64,000 bases of DNA, from assembly GCA_023974075.1 (NCBI GenBank), contig CM043791.1, positions 27,216,642-27,280,641 on the forward strand, written 5' to 3'. Both the position numbers and the translations under genes were made by a program. The DNA is from Chaenocephalus aceratus. Lineage: Eukaryota; Chordata; Actinopteri; Perciformes; Channichthyidae. Positions 19,700-29,800 of this stretch are shown here, piece after piece. The number at the start of each line of letters is the position of its first letter. Positions within the stretch are counted from its first letter, which is position 1. Below the pieces are notes generated by a model, which did no database searches, was not told where the DNA came from, and worked only from the letters and a program-made list of their open reading frames with translations.

Positions 19700-20242
19700 T
19701 TACATGGGGTTATAATGAGCCGCCTGGTAATCCATTTCCCGACGGCTTTTTGGCACCAACAACTGGGTATTTATCTCTCCTGTCTGTGTGTCACGGCTTA
19801 CACGATACAGCTTGTCACTAACCACCGTAAAGTGTGGGTGAGTGAGTGCTGCGTTTGGGTGTAGCTGGGAGCCATCAATACTCACCACCTGGCCGAAGGC
19901 GTACTGAAGGGTCTCGTCCCTCGACTGTTCGAGGGGGAAATCCTCCACGGGAAACACCAGTGGGTCCAGAGGGACCTCCGCAGCCCCCTCCGTGTCCGTT
20001 TCCCCCTCGACGTCATCAGCCGCCTCCGACTCTCCACTAAACACAGCACACAACTCACATTTCCCTGCCGTCCGTGAACGCACCCCCATAGCCCCCGCTA
20101 GTTTAGCAAACCCCGGCCAATTTGTTCCCAAAATCAGGGGGTGCGTAAGGCGAGTGCTAACTCCAGCCCTGACTCTATGCTTTTTCCCCTTATAAGAAAT
20201 TTCCAGCGCCACCTCCGGGTACTGGTGAATATCCCCATGCAC
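19700..20242 (-). CDS. Gmr1-like protease C-terminus and pol linker
   Basis: Frame reading VHGDIHQYPEVALEISYKG (via the Met form), HPLILGTNWPGF (C-terminal protease landmark, LILGTNW), an acidic linker and QAAHYNPM, where TAA (19,700-19,702) interrupts the path into GHLGYDKSLHRI of the integrase zinc domain. The protease active site (LMDTGCNQT) lies at 21,823-21,900, separated by the LTR element inserted at 20,289-21,817. Confidence 0.8.
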   Translation of the reverse strand: MHGDIHQYPEVALEISYKGKKHRVRAGVSTRLTHPLILGTNWPGFAKLAGAMGVRSRTAGKCELCAVFSGESEAADDVEGETDTEGAAEVPLDPLVFPVEDFPLEQSRDETLQYAFGQVVSIDGSQLHPNAALTHPHFTVVSDKLYRVSRDTQTGEINTQLLVPKSRREMDYQAAHYNPM

Positions 20243-20288
20243 ACACCTCAGCCCCAGGCCGAACCAAGCGCTGATGGATCATCGTCTG

Positions 20289-21817
20289 TGTGACGGAGCG
20301 GATCACATGACTCCGCCACTGACAGCCGACACACACACGCACACACAGTCACACACCAAACATTTCCTGCTCTCTTCCTAAAAAGAAACCATGCAATGTA
20401 TTATTTATTGTGTGTTTGTTAATTTGTTAAATTATTATGTTAAGAGGTGGTTAACCTGTTTATGTTTGGGTCGGATTGTTATATTGAAATGTGGTTTGGA
20501 GTGTAATTGTTGTCACCTGTTGATGGTAAGCCTGGTGGGAGGGGCTACGGGTTAATATGGGACGGGGTTGGCCCTGGAAGGGGAACTCGGGAATGTTGCA
20601 GAGAAGGCAACAGCTGGGACGTGTTCGAGAGATCGTTGCAGAGAAGGCAACAGCTGAACACGTTTACTCTCCGGGAGTGATGGACGTTTGATTTGGACAT
20701 TTATTTATTCTGTTTAAGTTGTGCTGGTTCGTTATTTAATTTTGTTGCTGCTGTTATTAAAGTTTTGGAGCTTAAATCGTCCGACTAAGCCTATGTTTTC
20801 AACGGAGAAATAGAGCCCCGTCACATATGGTGTCAGAAGTGGGATGGCTAGTCGGAGGAAGCTGGGCGGCGTTGCTGGGCGGCGCCGCGGAGCGGCGCAC
20901 GGGACTACGATTCCGGCGTCAGCAGCAGGAGGAGAACGCGGCTGCCGGGTCGGAGCGGGCATGGGAGACGGAGGACGATGATGAGGACGGGTCCTGGGTG
21001 GGCCCAGCGGCTCCTGCGGCCTCGGGATCGGCCAGTGAACCAGGGCGAGAGGAGTTCCTGTTGGCGGAGCTCCGGGACCTACAGACTTCGGTTCCGGTTG
21101 GTGGTCCGTTTCCTCAATCGGACTCCGGTGGCCAGCCTGATCGGCCGGCGCCTGGGTGGAGACACTGTGCGGTGCGGAGATTCCACAGTACCAGAGCGGT
21201 GAGGACATGTGAACTGTTTGGTGCTGTTTGGACGCATTGCCAAAGCGTGAAGGTGGCTGTTTGCCTTTCCAGGTTGCCGCACATCGCCAACCTTGGGGAG
21301 GGAGAGGATAATGTGACGGAGCGGATCACATGAGTGACAGACTCCGCCACTGACAGCCGACACACACACGCACACACAGTCACACACCAAACATGTCCTG
21401 CTCTCTTCCTAAAAAGAAACCATGCAATGTATTATTTATTGTGTGTTTGTTAATTTGTTAAATGATTATGTTAAGAGGTGGTTAACCTGTTTATGTTTGG
21501 GTCGGATTGTTATATTGAAATGTGGTTTGGAGTGTAATTGTTGTCACCTGTTGACGGTAAGCCTGGTGGGAGGGGCTACGGGTTAATAAGGGACGGGGTT
21601 GGCCCTGGAAGGGGAACTCGGGGAATGTTGCAGAGAAGGCAACAGCTGAACACGTTTACTCTCCGGGAGTGATGGACGTTTGATTTGGACATTTATTTAT
21701 TCTGTTTAAGTTGTGCTAGTTCGTTATTTAATTTTTTTGCTGCTGTTATTAAAGTTTTGGAGCTTAAATCATCCAACTAAGCCTATGTTTTCAACGGAGA
21801 AATAGAGCCCCATCACA
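20289..21817 (+). mobile_element. Small non-autonomous LTR retrotransposon inside Gmr1 protease
   Basis: LTRs 20,289-20,825 (537 bp) and 21,312-21,817 (506 bp), both TGTGACGGAGCGG...CATCACA/CGTCACA, flanked by the 5-bp duplication GTCTG (20,284-20,288; 21,818-21,822). The internal part is only 486 bp: PBS GGTGTCAGAAGTGGGATGG at 20,828-20,846, a short gag-like start, and a polypurine tract GGGGAGGGAGAGGATAA before the 3' LTR. The length difference is mostly a duplication of the GTTGCAGAGAAGGCAACAGC block in the first LTR. Too small to encode its own proteins. Confidence 0.9.
20828..20846 (+). other. Primer binding site of the small LTR element
   Basis: GGTGTCAGAAGTGGGATGG begins 2 bases after the 5' LTR end, as usual for tRNA-primed LTR elements. 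I recognise it as a PBS common in fish Gypsy elements, without being sure of the tRNA. Confidence 0.6.
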
Positions 21818-21822
21818 GTCTG

Positions 21823-22142
21823 ATTACAGCCCGTGTCCATCAGAGCCTGGTGTGTACCCCCCTGTATGCACACCGGTATACGGTACGTCCCTTCCAAATC
21901 GGGGGAGGCAACTGGCGGTCCCGCAACCCGAACCAGCTGTCCGACCTCCATGAGAGGACACTCCCGTCGGAAGTGGCCGGGCTGCACCGCCAGCAATCCT
22001 GCCCTGACGTCTGAGGAGCCCCCCGTGGTGCCGGACGACCAGAAGCGTAGGCCGGAACCTGGGGAGAGAAAACAACAGGAGGGTAAGGTAGGGCTTGGGG
22101 GGAAAGTGTCGGAGCTGCGGGGTTGGGGCCGTGTGGTGGTGG
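21823..22142 (-). CDS. Gmr1-like gag C-terminus (zinc knuckle) and protease active site
   Basis: Minus-strand frame containing QPGHFRRECPLM (second half of a CCHC knuckle), VGQLVRVAGPPVASPDLEGTY, and IQGGTHQALMDTGCNQT with the aspartic protease DTG. Interrupted on its downstream side by the small LTR element and upstream by the hAT element. The Cys-x2-Cys half of the knuckle is not clear. Confidence 0.75.
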
Positions 22143-22470
22143 CAGGGGCGGAGCTTCCTACAGGCGATATAGGTGGTTGCCTAGAGCGCCTCCCAGAGGG
22201 GGGCGCCAAAAATTGGACCCAAACAAAAACAATTTTTTTTTTAGTTTTACTTTTTTTACCCCTCTATATCTGCAACCATTATTCTTACATACAAAAACAA
22301 TATTCTAACATAAGGGGAAATGAGCCAAAAATCTAAAACGGTCGGTCAGTCTAAGAGCCTCGGCTTTAGGTGTTCACAGTCAGAACATGCTTGAGCGCTG
22401 TGCATTGATGGGTATCGGTCAAGTGTTTATAAAATTAAGCGTTGAGGAAAGAAAGACTAACGTTAGAGAA

Positions 22471-22551
22471 CTATGAAGAGGCAAAAGCCATCCGGGGCGC
22501 AGTATAAAAACAGAAGAAAAGAAGAAGAAGAGAAACGTGCCAAGGTGAAAG
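22471..22551 (+). pseudogene. hAT transposase first-exon remnant
   Basis: ATG at 22,471 begins MKRQKPSGAQYKNRRKEEEE and KRAKVKG, matching the start of ZMYM1-like hAT transposases. No downstream exons remain within the element. Confidence 0.6.
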
Positions 22552-22779
22552 GTTTTGTATTTATTTGTTTGTTTATTTAGCATATTATATTTTGATTATT
22601 TGATATGTGTAACATATTTTAAATTTCTTCTTAATTTTCTTTGAAAGCAAATTTGCACATTCTTTTATTGTTTGTTATTGTTGTTGTTATTATTATTGTT
22701 TGTTAGCTAAGTTGTTTGTTTTAATTCTTTAGTGTGCACTTTACATTTATTCTTAGCTCTTGTTCTTGCTTTTAATAAA

Positions 22780-23460
22780 TAAAGGTGCAGTACTGTCACA
22801 GCAGGATTTGGAAACACTTGTCCATGCTTTTATCTTCAGTAGACTGGACTACTGTAATGGTGTCTTTGCAGGTCTCACTAAAAAATCTATTAGAAAGCTG
22901 CAGCTAATTCAGAACGCCGCTGCTCGAGTCCTCACTAACACTAAGAAAGTGGATCACATCACTCCTGTTCTGAAGTCTTTACACTGGCTTCCAACAAAAT
23001 AAGTTACCATAGCTATGCAAATTACATTTCTGACCTCCTGCTAAATTATGAACCATCCAGATCTCTCAGGTCTTCAGGGACTGGTCAGCTTTCTGTCCCC
23101 AGAGTCAGAACTAAACATGGAGAAGCAGCGTTCAGTTATTATGCTCCAAATATCTGGAACAAACTCCCAGAAACCTGCAGGTCCGCTGCAACTCTGACTA
23201 CTTTTAAATCCAGGCTGAAGACTTTTCTTTTTGTCGCTGCTTTTAATTGAACTATTCATGTCTTAGACTGCACTGTAACTTTTATCCATGTACTTTTTCT
23301 TAATGTCTTTCATTTTTTGTTTTTCTTTTAATGTTTCTTTTATTATCTTTTACTGTTTTTAAATGCCTTTATCTGAATGTCTTTCATTTTTGTAAAGCAC
23401 CTTGAATTGCCTGGTGCTGAAAGGTGCTATATAAATAAACTTGCCTTGCCTTGCCTTGCC
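22780..23460 (+). mobile_element. L2 LINE C-terminal ORF2 and 3' end (rearranged)
   Basis: Reads QQDLETLVHAFIFSRLDYC, GLTKKSIRKLQLIQNAAARV and SLHWLPTK, then jumps to ISYHSYAN, a piece that belongs upstream in the RT (compare 47,187), before resuming ISDLLLNYEPSRSL and the 3' UTR with a CCTTG tail. The jump suggests template switching or recombination between L2 copies. Confidence 0.8.
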
Positions 23461-23940
23461 TTCCTGTGTGTCAAAGAATAGATTTCAAAATACTGCTGCT
23501 GGTTTATAAAGCATTGAATGGTTTAGGCCCAAAATACATGTCTGACCTCCTGCTAAATTATGAACCATCCAGATCTCTCAGGTCTTCAGGGACTGGTCAG
23601 CTTTCTGTCCCCAGAGTCAGAACTAAACATGGTAAAGCAGCGTTTAGTTATTATGCTCCAATTATCTGTAACAAACTCCCAGAAACCTGCAGGTCTGCTG
23701 CAACTCTGACTACTTTTAAATCCAGGCTGAAGACTTTTCTTTTTGTCGCTGCTTTTAATTGATTCACATCTTAAACTGCACTGTAACCTTTATCTTTTAA
23801 TGTTTCTTTTATTATCTTTTCTTTTTAATGATTGATTTTAAATGCCATTTTCTTAATGTCTTTCGTTTTTTGTAAAGCACTTTGAATTGCCTTGTGTTGA
23901 AAGGTGCTATATAAATAAACTTGCCTTGCCTTGCCTTACT
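23461..23940 (+). mobile_element. L2 LINE 3' end, second tandem copy
   Basis: Begins mid-ORF at VCQRIDFKILLLVYKALNGL, continues GPKYMSDLLLNYEPSRSL and FKSRLKTFLFVAAF, stop, 3' UTR and a (CCTTG)n tail at 23,922-23,937. It sits head-to-tail behind the previous L2 copy. Confidence 0.85.
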
Positions 23941-24047
23941 TTACTGTATAACTGTTAAGATGTTTTGATTTTTTTTGGGTGGGGGGGGGCGCAGTGGTGA
24001 AGCTCGCCTAGGGCACCAAATGTGCTAGGTCCGCCCCTGGGTGGTGG

Positions 24048-24453
24048 GGAGGGAAGGGCAGCTGCTCCAGGAAACCTCCTCCTTGGGGCTGGGACGGGTC
24101 GGCCCACTGAAACGGCTGGTGGTCGGGGCTCCTCTTTCATGCTCCGCCGGGGAAGCGAGAGGTGGTCCTCCGCGAGGACGACGGCTGCTTCCAGGTTGGC
24201 GGGGCGATGGCACTGGATCCAATTCGCCGTCGAAGATGGCAGGCCGGCGATTAACTGCTCCAGCGCCACCTGCCCGACGACTTCCTCAGCGGAGCGCACC
24301 CGCGGCTGGAGCCAGCGGCTCGCTGCATCCAGGAGCCGCTGCGCATATAGGAGAAGCGCCGGTCAGCGTCCTCGAAGGGGAGGGCCCGGAACCGGTGGCG
24401 ATGTCCCTCTGGCGTGCTGCCAAGCAGGTCCAGGATGGCCTTCCTCAGATGCC
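24048..24453 (-). CDS. Gmr1-like gag: SCAN-like capsid C-terminal part
   Basis: Minus-strand frames read RKAILDLLGSTPEGHRHRFR, then (shifted) AAEVVG-like helix RSAEEVVGQVALEQLIAGLP, STANWIQCHRPANLEAAVV and LAEDHL. This is the SCAN-like capsid fold. Vertebrate SCAN domains are thought to derive from Gmr1-type gag. At least one frameshift separates the segments near 24,340. Its N-terminal half is on the other side of the 29.8-kb insertion (54,273-54,655). Confidence 0.8.
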
Positions 24454-24898
24454 GGTGTTGTGTCACATTATGCCTCCCCGTCATGAAATGCCCCCCTTGT
24501 CACGGGAACGCGCATTTCTAAATGATACGTTTACGCCTCTAAATGACACGTTTATACCATAGGTTTACACCTTAAAAAGATGTTTAAAACGAAAAGTAAA
24601 CGTTCAGGGGTTTTATTAATGGTAATATTCAGACTGTGAGTTGTTTAGTGGTAGCTCATATTCTGATTCTTATGGTTTAACTTTCGCTCCGTATTTGAGA
24701 TGTCGAAATTCATTCGTCACTTCCTTTTCAGTTTTTGTTTTTTTTAATCTTTTTTTTTATCATTATTGTTACGTCCTGTCTGTATAAACGTGCTTTAAAT
24801 TGTATTGTTTAATTTTACATAGTTGTCATCTAATAATCAAAATATGTTTACAAATGTTACATAGTCTTTGTCAGCATATTATTATATACGCTATGCGT

Positions 24899-25393
24899 AC
24901 AAAATAAAAGTGTGACATTCATGAAACCTGCTCCATTTATTGGTGCCAGTCCTAGAACCATAACCTGAAAAATGCTTGAGGGTGGGATTCATAGAAACCT
25001 CTTTTGGGGGGGGGCATTTTATGACAGGCCTGGCCATCACGATATTCCCCCCCCCTGCTATCTTACAAAATAAAATTGTGACATTCCTGAAACTTGCTCC
25101 ATTTATTGGTGCCAGTCCTAGAACCATACCCTGAAAAATGCTTGAGGGTGGGATTCATAGAAACCTCTTTTTTGGGGGGGGGGCATTTTATGACAGGCCT
25201 GGCCATCACGATATGCCCCCCCCTGCTATCTTACAAATAAAATTGTGACATTCCTGAAACTTGCTCCATTTATTGGTGCCAGTCCTAGAACCATACCCTG
25301 AAAAATGCTTGACGGTGGGATTCATAGAAACCTCTTTTTTGGGGGGGGGGGCATTTTATCACAGGCCTGGCCATCACGATATGCCCCCCCCCT
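24899..25393 (+). repeat. Subterminal tandem repeats, type 1 (3 x ~167 bp)
   Basis: Each unit begins ACAAAATAAAAnTGTGACAT, passes GTGCCAGTCCTAGAACCATA and ends in a G7-10 tract, GCATTTTATGACAGGCCTGG and a C7-9 tract. They lie in the left arm of the transposon. Related units occur in the right arm, two of them in flipped orientation (52,912-53,225). Confidence 0.92.
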
Positions 25394-25409
25394 GCAACCC
25401 TGTCTCCTA

Positions 25410-26000
25410 AAAATTACGTTCCCACAGAACTAAACTGCATTCTCAAATACGTTTAGCAAGAAACGTATTTTCTCCCACGTTACGTTCATTATGAACGTAT
25501 CTCAAATACATTTATTTTCTACATATCTTCTAGAAACATGTTTTCTCCCACCTTACGTTTCTTATGAACGTATCTTAAATACGTTTGTTTTTCTACATAT
25601 CTTCTAGAAACGTATTTTCTCCCACCTTACGTTTCTTATGAACGTATCTTAAATACGTTTGTTTTCTACATATATTTGCCATTTATTGTCTTGCTTATAA
25701 TAATGATAATAGAAATGTAATAATATATTTTTAGAGCAAACTTATTTTCGGGCTGGCGGCTCACTGTTACGTTTACCAAATCCATTATTATGCTGGTTAA
25801 TGGGTAAATAATCACAATATTGTGTGTAGTCGTTTCATGCTGCATTCTCAATTACGTTCAGAAAGAAACGTATTTTCTCCCACGTTAGGTTTGTTTTGAA
25901 CGTATCTCAAAAACGTTCAAGTTCTACATATCTTCTAGAAACCTATTTTCTCTCAGTAACGTTTGTTATGAACGTATCTCAAATACGTTTATGTTCTATA
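25410..26000 (+). repeat. Subterminal repeats, type 2 (ACGT-palindrome units)
   Basis: Units of about 68 bp carry AACGTATCTTAAATACGTT or close variants, followed by CTACATATCTTCTAGAAACG and TTTTCTCCCAC. Four units occur at 25,430-25,680 and two more at 25,850-26,000, separated by a 190-bp spacer that is itself repeated at 26,001-26,180. Palindromic, clustered and mirrored in both arms, they are good candidates for transposase or accessory-protein binding sites (inference). Confidence 0.85.
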
Positions 26001-26762
26001 TATTTGCCATTTATTGTCTTGCTTATAATAATGATAATAGTAATTTGTTAATATCATTTTGGAGCAAACTTATTTTCGGGCTGGCGGCTCACTGTTCAGT
26101 TTACCAAATCCGTTATTATGCTGCTTAATGGGTAAATAACCACCATATTGTTTGTAGTCGTTTCATGTCATAAGTTTAACTACACACTTTTAAATTGTTA
26201 TCATCCAAACAGCCTCTTTCGCTGGAACATTAAGGCACTGTGGCTTATTCAAAACCATTAAATGTATTCTAACGTGAATTACATGCCAGTGTTTTATATT
26301 TTTATTTAGCGATTTGATTTTGCACTGGGAATATATTTCATTTTCAACCGGAAGTACGTCACTTCACTGTCTTCTTCGTCACTTTTACGGTCCAGACAAT
26401 GCATGGCTCAGCCTAACAGTCTGAACAGCGACCCCAGGTGTGTCTACATTGGAATTACATCTTCATTACTGAAGGAAAATACTTTACCTAGAGTTTGTTA
26501 ACTAATGCAGTTGGCTTTTTTAATGGTTAACATATTGCTATGAGTTATATCTGAAGCAAATTATGTTTCTGAAGATGTGTAGTCAATTCCACCCTTCAAT
26601 GTAGCATAAATGTGAACTCTCATTAAAGAAACAGCCTTCTCTTAAACAAACCTTCACCATTTTCGAGAAATAATTCTGGCTGTTAAAGGATATACTATGT
26701 AAAAAAATAGCAATACTTATTCTGACAGAAGATAAAACAAATACATAATCAAACAGTGTGCT

Positions 26763-26768
26763 TTTATT
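26763..26768 (-). terminator. Poly(A) signal of the minus-strand companion gene
   Basis: AATAAA on the minus strand in the context TGACTGAATAAAAGCACACTG, 103 bases past the predicted stop (26,871). The identical context occurs at 51,528-51,533 on the plus strand, because both lie at the inner edge of the inverted arms. Confidence 0.75.
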
Positions 26769-26870
26769 CAGTCATTTATTCAAATAAATGGAAAATATAA
26801 AACATGAATACAGAATAACCGAGCAGAACCGAAAAGGTCTTGGACGAGGGGTGGTGTTCAAAATGGCTCA

Positions 26871-29800
26871 TCATGGATGTATCTGTGGAACAACAAAAAC
26901 AGACACTTAAGCATTCTATATGGTGTTAAATATTCCAAAACATTTGTCAGCATTTCATCACTATTCAAGAAGTCAAAGGAATGATTAATGTAATCCAATT
27001 GACTTGTATGTCTGCCTTGGTTTGAGATACTTGGAGATATAATCACTGGGTACTGTAGGTAATATTATGTATATTATGTCAACATTGCAAAGGTATTTTA
27101 AGTACTTTTTTCATGAACAGCTACATTAGTATGGTATACTTTATGGATACAAAGTTATGCATCTGAATAGTCTGGCTTTCATCATGTTCTGTGACATGAG
27201 AGGAATTTTTGTTGTTTTGCCTTCTTTTTCATCCTTCTTTACCACATACTAAATGTTGATAGGTAGGCCTATTTGCAAAAGTAGTAGTTCAATAGTATTT
27301 AGACAGGGTAACACATTCAGATTTTTGTTGACCAAAAATGTTACCTATATGTTCAGATATTATATCTGAAAACGTTGACATCACAAACTTTAGAGACACT
27401 TTTGACTCTTTAATATATTTGATGATCTGTCTCCGAATCCGCTGGCTCCCTAAACACAGAATACTGACTTTCCCTATTGCTAGAGGGCTTATTCTTCAAG
27501 ATATTCATTTACCTCAGTTGCTGATTCAAGGCTTGAGATGGGCTCCCATGTATTCTTCCATCGTGTTCCACTGGTTTAAGGGATAAGACACAAATACAAA
27601 AAAACACTAATGTTATCTTCTTACTTTGCGTTGACAGTCTAATAACATCAAGCCCATCAATGGGCTTGGAAAATCTGTCTTTTTAAAAAGAGCACAGCAT
27701 CATCCAAATATCTCAGAAGGAATAACTATAAATACATCTATTTGAATTGCTGTCATACCACATTTTACTGGTGCAAAGAATACATCTACATCGTTAAGAG
27801 TTTTAACAAATGCATTTCAACTGTGGAAATACAGAGTACTCCTGCCAGTAAAGGGAAGTGCGCTGGAAAGCTTTTTCGGATGAAGCATTTTTTTGTATTC
27901 TTAAGTAAACTGTGCTCCATTGTAAAATTAGACATCTGCTTCATCTATACATTGTGGAGGTGACAAGCCTATACAAGGAAGCCAAATCTATAATGGTAAC
28001 CAGTCCAACACCATTCATTTTGGGTTAGAAATGCTGATTGTTTAACAATGTTTTTCTCTCACCACAAATGTAGGTAGAACATTATTGGATATTTACCATG
28101 CTCTGCAGGGACGCCACTGAAGAAGTACCTGTAATACAACACATTGTATGGGTGATTGTTGACCTAGTGCAAGATATGTTGTTTTAAAACTGCCACAAGT
28201 TACCACACATTTACATCAAATGTATGCATGTTGATTTTAAAAAGCGATATATTGACAACAGCACCATTCATTCACAATGTGTAAAAATGAACAATTTGCT
28301 GAAACAGAAACATATTAACATCATGTGTTTTTTCAGCATATGTATGTAATTTGTTTGGAGGAAAACTGGCAACCTTTTGGTACCTGAACCGGAATTGTAA
28401 CAGTGTACATGTTGACTTACCAGTCATATTGTCACAGTTTTAAGGAGAACCCAAATGCAGCACTCGAGAAACCAAGGAGAATTGGTAATATCCTTTATTG
28501 GAGATTCCACTGGATCGGAGGAATACCAACCGGGCAGTATAACGCACCGGAGGACAGCGGGCAGAAGGTGAGTCAGGGACAGGCAGAGGGTCAGGGAGTA
28601 AGCGAGGCGGTCAGCGTAGATACAGGCAGGGTCGGATAACAGGCCAGGCAGGATAGTCGAGGGACAGGCAGGATCAGGAAACAGGCAGAGCAGGCAGGTC
28701 GGGGACAGGCAGGGTTGGAACCGGGTAGGCAATCTAGTGTTGAACGCGGGAGAGACAAGCATGAGGCAAAGTACAATCTGGCAAAGAGTGTGTGTCAGGT
28801 GCGAGTTTAAATACTGGCAGAAGCTAATGGGTGCAGAAGAGAAAGAGAGTGAGTTAACGAGTGGGTGTGGAAAACAGGTGAGACAGGTGAATGGAAAACT
28901 ACTGGTGAATGATGGAGCAGACTATGACAGAACCCCCCCCTTAATGGACGGCTCCTGACGTCCCTAAATGCTAATCTACAAATGAAGGTGGGAGGTGGGA
29001 TTAGTACTCATCTGAAAAAGTTCTTTCCGCCTCCCTCTCCTGCCCCCTGTGGGAATCTGCATCCTCATCAGAAGCCTGCCCCTCGCTGTCCTCCTCGGAA
29101 GAGCTGACGGTAAGAGGAGAGACTCTCCCTGTGTCTCTGCCCGTCAACGTGACGGTTTTTAGACGGTTGCTCGGGATTACGCCGATGGAACTCCCTGATG
29201 AGCCGGGGGTCCAACACATGACGAGCTGGAACCCAACACCTCTCCTCAGGGCCGTAACCCTTCCAGTCCACCAGGTACTGGACTCCTCTTCCTCTGCGAC
29301 GGGAACGAAGAAGTCGTCGGAGAGTGTACGTAGGCCCGCCGTCAATCATCCGGGGGGGTGGTGGGGGAGGGATCGCAGGAACCAAGGCACTCTCTCGGAC
29401 AGGTTTGATCCTGGAAACGTGGAAGGTGGGATGGATCCGCAGAGTCCGAGGCAGTCTTAGCCTTACTGCTGCGGGATTGATTATTCTGACAATCTCAAAC
29501 GGTCCAATGAATTTAGGTGCAAGTTTCTTTGAATCCACCCGTAAAGGAATATCCCGGGAGGAAAGCCATACCTTTTGGCCCACCTGGTAGACAGGTGCTT
29601 CAGAACGTCGGCGGTTGGCAGAGGAGGCGTACCGGTTGGCCGAACAGACGAGAGTTCTCCGGGCTTGATTCCAGGTCTGTCGACAACGACGGATGAAAGC
29701 CTGGACGGACGGACAGGTAACCTCCCTCTCCAGGGCCGGAAACAGAGGGGGTTGAGGCCCGTAAGCACACTGAAATGGGGACAGCTTGGTGGCCGAACTG

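Larger units (their letters stand above)
22143..24039 (+). mobile_element. hAT-type element in Gmr1 gag, itself invaded by L2 pieces
   Basis: The ends are CAGGGGCGGAGCTTCCTAC and, reverse-complemented, CAGGGGCGGACCTAGCAC, flanked by the 8-bp duplication GGTGGTGG (22,135-22,142; 24,040-24,047). Near 22,471 an ATG opens MKRQKPSGAQYKNRRKEEEE, the basic N-terminus of ZMYM-like hAT transposases, followed by a GTGAAAGG donor context. The catalytic part is gone and L2 fragments fill 22.78-23.94 kb. Confidence 0.85.
24454..26774 (+). repeat. KDZ transposon left inverted arm (~2.3 kb)
   Basis: Matches the reverse complement of 51,521-54,260. From outside in: terminal 440 bp; three ~167-bp units (starts 24,899, 25,065, 25,233) each with CATTTATTGGTGCCAGTCCT and G/C homopolymers; a block of ~68-bp units rich in AACGTAT/ATACGTT palindromes (25,410-25,660 and 25,850-26,000); then a non-repeated inner 770 bp ending in TTTATTCAGTCAT, which contains the poly(A) signal of the minus-strand gene. 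Confidence 0.95.
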
